Assembly (NCBI GenBank): GCA_964620425.1
Contig: CAZUGV010000009.1
Span: forward strand, 14,415-78,414
Origin: DASXUG01 sp964620425
Lineage (GTDB): Bacteria; Pseudomonadota; Gammaproteobacteria; Burkholderiales; Methylophilaceae
Length of the DNA: 64,000 nt
Reading direction: 5' to 3'
Shown: positions 63,390-64,000 of the stretch, piece after piece
How the letters are laid out: every line of letters begins with the position of its first letter
Numbering within the stretch: the stretch's first letter is position 1
Made by a program: the position numbers and the translations under genes
Notes under the pieces: generated by a model
Told to the model about the DNA's origin: nothing
What the model saw: only the letters and a program-made list of their open reading frames with translations
Databases searched by the model: none

Positions 63390-64000
63390 TTAGAACGTAC
63401 GGCTTAAAGAGAATACAAAGCGACCATCACTCAAGTTTCTTGTTTCAAAACTTCCATTAAAGCTTGAGCCGCCGAAACCATTAGAACCCCAGTATCCAGT
63501 CTTTTTATCACCATTTGTAGCACCTACGTAATAAATACCAGCATTCCAACCTTCTGATTTTCCAATCGCAAACGCTTTACTCAAACCAGCTTTATAGTCT
63601 GTGTAGTCAGGGTTAGCATTATTAGCATTATTAGCACTACTTGAAACGTTCAAGTCTAACTCGCTTGAAACATTTAAACGGCCAACGTGACCAACCAAGG
63701 TTAAACCTTCCACCATCGGCAATGGATATGCAGCATTTAGCTCTAGGTATGTTGAGCCACCAGTACTATCCTTCCACCCTGTTTTCTTTTCAGCACCAAA
63801 CCAATCACCCAACGTGACTGAAGCTTTTGCGCTTAACCATTTATATGACATACCAAAGTTAGCTTCGTAAGTATTCCAGCTACCACCCTCTGGCGTCTGA
63901 TTTGGAGTGCCTTGGAAGTTATATTTCTTCCATGTACCACCTGGGTAGAAGTAACCATATAAACCAACGGTATAGCCTAAACCTTCAACAGCAGAAATCG
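63390..64000 (-). CDS. TorF family putative porin, C-terminal part (partial)
   Basis: An outer-membrane beta-barrel protein cut at the window edge; the frame is open to the last base. Its last residues are FSLSRTF, with the terminal Phe typical of outer-membrane proteins. Alternating strands such as GLGYTVGLYGYFYPGG, FGMSYKWLSAKASVTLGDWFG, ELNAAYPLPMVEGLTLVGHVG and YKAGLSKAF match the TorF/Gcw_chp family. It is transcribed leftward, just upstream of glnK-amtB. Confidence 0.75.
   Translation of the reverse strand, partial: ISAVEGLGYTVGLYGYFYPGGTWKKYNFQGTPNQTPEGGSWNTYEANFGMSYKWLSAKASVTLGDWFGAEKKTGWKDSTGGSTYLELNAAYPLPMVEGLTLVGHVGRLNVSSELDLNVSSSANNANNANPDYTDYKAGLSKAFAIGKSEGWNAGIYYVGATNGDKKTGYWGSNGFGGSSFNGSFETRNLSDGRFVFSLSRTF

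Overview
The window comes from a methylotrophic betaproteobacterium, most likely Methylophilaceae (a Methylotenera/Methylophilus relative). The grounds are the gene content (a complete N-methylglutamate pathway for methylamine use, a formaldehyde-activating-enzyme homologue, PurU), moderate-to-low G+C, and betaproteobacterial forms of GshA, ErpA, LptM-LysA, YaeQ, YcaO and a TorF-type porin. This placement is inferred from families, not from a database search. No tRNA, rRNA, CRISPR array or prophage was seen.

Layout. 1-3.7 kb: tail of ubiA, then rplM-rpsI, argC, a coiled-coil membrane protein, a bactofilin and erpA. 3.7-7.7 kb: a leftward M23 peptidase-anmK pair and gltA. 7.7-14.3 kb: tyrS, a secreted orphan, a repeat-rich stretch holding a DUF2237 gene, a PAS-GGDEF diguanylate cyclase, ettA and yaeQ. 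14.4-17.3 kb: ycaO, then an EamA-family exporter behind an unusual leader encoding a 28-residue peptide with Cys codons clustered at its end. 17.3-27.9 kb: VOC protein, ampD, Ca2+/cation antiporter, RluF-like pseudouridine synthase, yidB, uppP, asmA-like, mutY, a fae paralogue, a GNAT protein and DoxX. 27.9-33.3 kb: ispH, a CbiB-like protein, purU, a 47-residue secreted peptide gene and lptM-lysA.

33.5-45.8 kb is a type IV pilus minor-pilin operon: PilE-like, FimT/GspH, PilV, PilW, PilX, two tandem PilY1 adhesins and a TonB-like protein. 45.8-50.2 kb runs leftward: gshA-gshB-apbE-NusG domain II-Gx. 50.8-60.2 kb is a leftward operon mgdABCD-gmaS-mgsABC. It converts methylamine + glutamate to gamma-glutamylmethylamide (GmaS) and N-methylglutamate (MgsABC), and then to a C1 unit (MgdABCD). 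It is divergent from an XRE-cupin regulator, and an inverted repeat overlaps the -10 of the mgdA promoter. 60.9-64 kb: GNAT, amtB, glnK and a TorF-family porin cut by the window edge; ammonium uptake and PII sensing fit a cell that releases ammonium from methylamine.

The items most worth a second look are: (i) the EamA leader, which reads as a leaderless, cysteine-codon-rich attenuator that could switch exposure of the exporter's ribosome binding site; (ii) a TIR-bounded miniature element present twice, once inserted in frame inside the ApbE signal peptide and once exactly at the mgsC stop codon; (iii) a Fae paralogue lacking the conserved catalytic His; (iv) dispersed hairpin elements whose copies show compensatory base-pair changes; (v) a strong hairpin inside the mgd operon; and (vi) small genes, lptM and a 47-residue exported peptide, that are easily missed.
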